A stretch of DNA of 16,045 nucleotides from DATJMJ01 sp035503975 (GTDB lineage: Bacteria; Actinomycetota; Acidimicrobiia; Acidimicrobiales; Palsa-688). Both the position numbers and the translations under genes were made by a program. Below are positions 13,314 to 16,045 of this stretch, one piece after another; position 1 is the first letter of the stretch; each line of letters starts with the position of its first letter. The stretch is taken from NCBI GenBank assembly GCA_035503975.1, contig DATJST010000125.1, positions 1-16,045 on the forward strand, given 5' to 3'. The notes beneath the pieces were generated by a model. The model made no database searches. It was not told the origin of the DNA and was given only the letters and a program-made list of their open reading frames with translations.

Positions 13314-14829
13314 CGGCCAGGACCCCCTGGTTGGCCGGCGCGACCGCGTCCGCGACCGGAGCGACGTCAATGGGCCGGGTGCGGACCTGGACCACCTTGC
13401 CCTCAGCAACCTCGTTGAGGGACCTCCTGGCCGGTTCGGGCAGGAGCAGGGTCAGGGCCATCCCGGCCATGGAGGCAACAGCGGCGACCATCAGCATGCC
13501 GCGCAGGCCAATGTGGGCCTGCAAGGACGGCACCAAGAAGACCCCCACGAAGGCACCCAGCTTGCCGAGGCCGGCGGAGATGCCGTGCCCGGTCGTCCTC
13601 GCCCGGATGGGGAACAGCTCGGAGGGCAGGACGAAGGTCGTGCTGTTGGGCCCGAACTCCACGAACAGGTAGCTCACGCCGAACATGGCCAGGAACGGCG
13701 CCACGTGGGCGGTGAGCGGGCGGGCTAAGCCCAAGGCCAGGAAGGCGGCGGTCATCACAGCGAAGCCCGCCAGCTGCAGCCTACGGTGCCCGATCCGGTC
13801 CATGAACGAGAAAGCGAGCACGTAGCCAGGCACGGCGAAGATGAGGAACAGGACCAGGCTCTGGGCGAGCTGCATGCTGACCGACGCGTGCGGCGAGACC
13901 TCCTTCAAGATGGCCGGCAGTGAAAGGGTGTTGCCGTAGTAGGCGTAGTCGAACAGGAGCCAGCCGCCAGCGGTGCCCACCAGCAACCGGAGCATCCTGG
14001 GCTCTCGCAGGAGCGCCCATAACGAAGAGCCCGGAGAGCCCTTGGACGCCCCCTGCGGGCCGCACAGCGAAGTTCTTGTCCCCACCTTCGCGCCGGGGGT
14101 CGAAGCGACGCCGTCGGAATAGGCCATGAGGTCGGCGGCCGCCTTGGTCGCATTGCCACGGACCTCGGCGACGAAACGGGGCGACTCCGGCATCAGGGTG
14201 CGAAGCCACAGCACACCGGCGGCTGGTAGGGCGCCGAGCCCCAGCAGCAAGCGCCAGGTGGTCCCGGGGCTGACGCCCGAGGAGATGAGCGACAGCGCCA
14301 CCACCGGGCCGATGATGAGGCCCAGCGCCTGCATCGAGAACACGAGCCCCACCAGCCGGCCGCGGTCGCTGCGGTTGGAGTACTCGCTCATCAGCACGGC
14401 CGACACCGGGTAGTCGCCGCCGATCCCGAGCCCGAGGATGAAACGGGCGGCCACGAGCCAGGCGAAGCCCGGCGAGCAACAGGACAGGAGGGCGCCGACG
14501 ATCATCACCACTGCCACGGTGACGTACACGCTCTTGCGCCCGAGCCTGTCGGCTATGCGGCCGAACACCAAGGCGCCGATGAACGCACCCAGGATGGCGG
14601 CACCGGTGACCCAGCTCTTCTGGGTTGTCGTCAGGTGCCATTCAGCGGTGACCAAGGTGGCGACCGTGCTGATGACGAAAAGGTCGTAAGCGTCGGTGAA
14701 GAACCCGACACCGGAGACCACGACAGTCCGCAAGTGGTACCGGCTCCGCGGCGCATCGTCCAAGGCGGCTGCAATGCTCGAACTGGCGTACCCATCGGAG
14801 TACGGACCGGCCCCGGTCCCTGTCGTCAT
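13303..14829 (-). CDS. MFS transporter of the phosphate:H+ symporter (PHS, PHO84-like) family
   Basis: The protein is 508 aa from ATG at 14829 (512 aa from a GTG at 14841). Twelve membrane helices are expected. PHS hallmarks are clear: GVGFFTDAYDLFVI in helix 1, FGRIADRLGRK between helices 2 and 3, GLGIGGDYPVSAVLMSEYSN in helix 4, and FGPNSTTFVLPSELFPIRAR with TTGHGISAGLGK in the second half. A central loop of about 50 residues separates the halves. Such proteins import inorganic phosphate, some carry other anions or sugars, so phosphate is likely but not certain. A PHO-box-like repeat directly before the start, and phoU downstream on the same strand, support phosphate. The ATG is preferred because the GTG lies inside the repeat. 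Confidence 0.88.
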   Translation of the reverse strand: MTTGTGAGPYSDGYASSSIAAALDDAPRSRYHLRTVVVSGVGFFTDAYDLFVISTVATLVTAEWHLTTTQKSWVTGAAILGAFIGALVFGRIADRLGRKSVYVTVAVVMIVGALLSCCSPGFAWLVAARFILGLGIGGDYPVSAVLMSEYSNRSDRGRLVGLVFSMQALGLIIGPVVALSLISSGVSPGTTWRLLLGLGALPAAGVLWLRTLMPESPRFVAEVRGNATKAAADLMAYSDGVASTPGAKVGTRTSLCGPQGASKGSPGSSLWALLREPRMLRLLVGTAGGWLLFDYAYYGNTLSLPAILKEVSPHASVSMQLAQSLVLFLIFAVPGYVLAFSFMDRIGHRRLQLAGFAVMTAAFLALGLARPLTAHVAPFLAMFGVSYLFVEFGPNSTTFVLPSELFPIRARTTGHGISAGLGKLGAFVGVFLVPSLQAHIGLRGMLMVAAVASMAGMALTLLLPEPARRSLNEVAEGKVVQVRTRPIDVAPVADAVAPANQGVLAGRL

Positions 14830-14839
14830 GGCGCTGACC

Positions 14840-14883
14840 ACAGTCTCAACACCAGGTGAAATCCTGGTGACAAGAACATGAAC
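14840..14883 (-). promoter_or_regulatory. PHO-box-like array of 11-nt direct repeats before the phosphate transporter
   Basis: On the minus strand the 11-nt units are GTTCATGTTCT, TGTCACCAGGA, TTTCACCTGGT and a weaker GTTGAGACTGT, in exact phase. This is the arrangement of PhoP/RegX3 PHO boxes. The same DNA also forms a perfect 7-bp dyad, CACCAGG-TGAAAT-CCTGGTG (14850-14869), so a dimeric repressor site is an alternative. The array ends 10 nt before the ATG, which leaves little room for a -10 box. Confidence 0.5.
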
Positions 14884-15032
14884 AACAGGTGTACGCCGGT
14901 CAAACTTTTGGCGTCAATCAGCTGAACGGCTGAGTGACCTGACGAGTTCCGGGCACGCTCTTCCTCCTTCTTCGGGATGCTGGAACACGGTGTTATGGAA
15001 TGCCTAACGTTCATCAAGATGGTCTGGGCGCC

Positions 15033-15089
15033 TTGCCGACCGGGCACCGCCTTGCCGACCGGGCCCCCTCTTGCCGGCCGGGCTCGGGC
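15033..15089. repeat. 19-bp tandem repeat, three copies
   Basis: Three consecutive 19-bp units begin at 15033, 15052 and 15071. The first ten bases are TTGCCGACCG or TTGCCGGCCG, followed by GGC and a variable tail (ACCGCC, CCCCTC, TCGGGC). The repeat is non-coding as far as I can see. It may reflect slippage. Confidence 0.75.
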
Positions 15090-15410
15090 GTGGCCAAGTA
15101 CCACTTGTCCTGCGGCCGTGTCGCGCTCCGGGCAGCTGGCGAGCATAAATGGGAAATCCGGCGCGGCGGCAATGACAAGCACAAGTTGCAGCTGCCAGCG
15201 CCGGGATCGGCGCTAGTCAGGGGCGTACCGGCGCAACCAAGAAAAGGATGCAGAATGTTCAACTTCTCTCATAGCGATTGGCTGAGATCGGGCTCTGGCG
15301 GAGGCGACCACTGGGGCGATGGGTGCACAAACCTGGCCGCTGCGCGCGCCCCGCCATGCCCCGCAAGTACCGTCGCGAGCCTCTGAAAAGGGAGAGTGGG
15401 ATGCTCGGCA

Positions 15411-15457
15411 AGGGCCTACCAAGCCCTCTACAGCGGTTCGGTTCCGCTCGCCCCCTC
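15411..15457 (+). other. tRNA-like 3' half (degenerate tRNA or attachment-site relic)
   Basis: A 5-bp stem AGGGC/GCCCT closes a 7-nt loop CTACCAA (T33-like, anticodon position ACC). A 4-nt link follows, then a perfect T-arm, AGCGG-TTCGGTT-CCGCT (15432-15448). The strand CGCCCCC and a discriminator T come last, at the exact spacing of a tRNA. The 5' side does not complete: GGGAGAG at 15390-15396 pairs at only five of seven positions and the D-arm is short. Anticodon ACC is unusual in bacteria. It could be a decayed Gly-type tRNA, the 3' fragment left by element integration, or chance. Confidence 0.35.
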
Positions 15458-15610
15458 AAGCCGCTCGCTCAGATCGAGAGTCAAGGGTCGCGCACGTTGC
15501 GTCCAGCGTGTAAGGAAACCGGCTTACTGGGCCACCAGCGGCCGCAGGCGACCTGATGGCCGATGCTCGGTCGTCGCGTCCTAGCGCGCGCTGGACCGTA
15601 CGGTGGCGCC

Positions 15611-16045
15611 ATGTTCCTTCGGACGCACCTGCTCGTCGCCAGCGCCGCGGCTGCCTCCATGGTTGCGGCCACGGCCCTCGCCCCGGCCGGTCCATCCACC
15701 GTCAGGAGCCCACATGCAGGGCCCACGAGCAGCGGGCCCGCCGACTGCATTTCGACCGCGACCTGCTACAGCCCCGAGCAGCTTGAGGTCGCCTACGGGG
15801 TCAAGCCGCTCCTGGAGCGCGGCTTCGACGGCCGGGGCGAGACCGTGGTGCTGCCCGAACTGGCTGAATCGCAGCTCTCACCGCCACTGGTCACTGACCT
15901 GCGGGCCGACTTTGCTGCCTTCGACAACCTCTTCCACCTGCCGGCGCCGGTCCTCAGGGTGGTGAGCACGTTCCCTCGCCCGGCGCACCCCTGGTTCGCC
16001 TTCGGGGAGGAGGTCCTCGACGCCGAGGTGGTCCACAGCATCGCC
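15611..16045 (+). CDS. Secreted sedolisin-like (S53 family) peptidase, N-terminal part, cut by window end
   Basis: 145 residues from ATG at 15611 are present and run off the window. A signal peptide (FLRTHLLVASAAAASMVAATALAPAG) is followed by a short Ser/Pro/Gly linker. The start of an S53 catalytic domain comes next: CYSPEQLEVAYGVKPLLERG (52-71), GRGETVVLPEL (74-84) and GEEVLDAEVVHSIA (132-145). In the last segment Glu133 and Asp137 have the ExxxD spacing of the sedolisin Glu-Asp pair; the Ser lies beyond the window. S53 enzymes usually carry a propeptide of about 180 aa before this point, and none is present here. TACGGT (15599-15604) ends 6 nt before the ATG, so the transcript could be leaderless. 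Two Cys (46, 52) may form a disulfide. A non-catalytic homologue cannot be excluded. Confidence 0.8.
   Translation, partial: MFLRTHLLVASAAAASMVAATALAPAGPSTVRSPHAGPTSSGPADCISTATCYSPEQLEVAYGVKPLLERGFDGRGETVVLPELAESQLSPPLVTDLRADFAAFDNLFHLPAPVLRVVSTFPRPAHPWFAFGEEVLDAEVVHSIA

Larger units (their letters stand above)
14884..15610. other. Intergenic region with tandem repeat and tRNA-like sequence, no recognised gene
   Basis: About 730 bases lie between the divergent phosphate transporter and sedolisin-like genes. Short frames on both strands show no domain. The region carries a 19-bp tandem repeat and a tRNA-like 3' half, listed separately. Confidence 0.4.

Noticed and set aside
13781..14641. 286-aa minus-strand frame inside the phosphate transporter
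   Set aside because: Shifted frame of the transporter gene, lacks hydrophobic helices and any domain.
14905..14940. Further PHO-box unit upstream of the transporter (GGTCAC and GTTCAGC on the minus strand)
   Set aside because: The two motifs are 12 nt rather than 11 nt apart and out of phase with the main array; too weak to call.
15033..15089. CRISPR array
   Set aside because: The repeats are directly adjacent without spacers and too few; no cas genes are in the window.
14826..15182. 118-aa minus-strand frame ending over the transporter start
   Set aside because: It runs through the PHO-box-like array and the 19-bp repeat and shows no family resemblance.

Overview
The window is GC-rich, dense, bacterial chromosomal DNA. 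GTG/TTG starts, TANNNT boxes a few bases before start codons, 11-nt PHO-box-like direct repeats, a MobF-type relaxase remnant and Cys-repeat/TIG surface proteins all point to an actinomycete (Actinomycetota). A lineage such as Acidimicrobiia is possible, but this is inference; no rRNA or other lineage marker is present.

Left part (1-3488): the 3' end of a VOC/glyoxalase-type gene, a small coupled ORF and a YceI-family gene. Next comes a frameshifted, N-terminally truncated remnant of a conjugative relaxase/helicase (minus strand, about 1103-1920). Right beside it on the plus strand is an ATGA-coupled two-gene unit (1978-2714). It encodes a 73-aa HicA-like small protein and a 172-aa protein with a helix-turn-helix, and looks like an uncharacterised toxin-antitoxin-type module. 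It ends in a 12-bp convergent overlap with a HAD hydrolase gene (2703-3488).

Middle (3805-8391): one 1528-aa exported surface protein. Its order is signal peptide, seven Cys-containing propeller-like repeats, two about 130-aa repeats, a carboxypeptidase-regulatory-like domain, two IPT/TIG domains, two adjacent hydrophobic helices, another regulatory-like segment and two more TIG domains.

A decayed strip follows (8900-9420): a small dimeric alpha-beta-barrel-type gene broken by one extra base, and the C-terminal tail of a SAM-dependent methyltransferase. Then comes an intact amino-acid-type module: an Lrp/AsnC regulator divergent from an EamA/RhtA-like exporter, with an aldo/keto reductase 2 nt downstream of the exporter.

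Right part (12179-14883): a phosphate-related set on the minus strand, made of a PHS-family (PHO84-like) MFS transporter, a PhoU-like protein and a small membrane protein. 11-nt direct repeats resembling PHO boxes lie in front of both the transporter and phoU. About 0.7 kb without a gene follows, holding a 19-bp tandem repeat and a tRNA-like 3' half. The window ends inside a secreted sedolisin-like (S53) peptidase gene.
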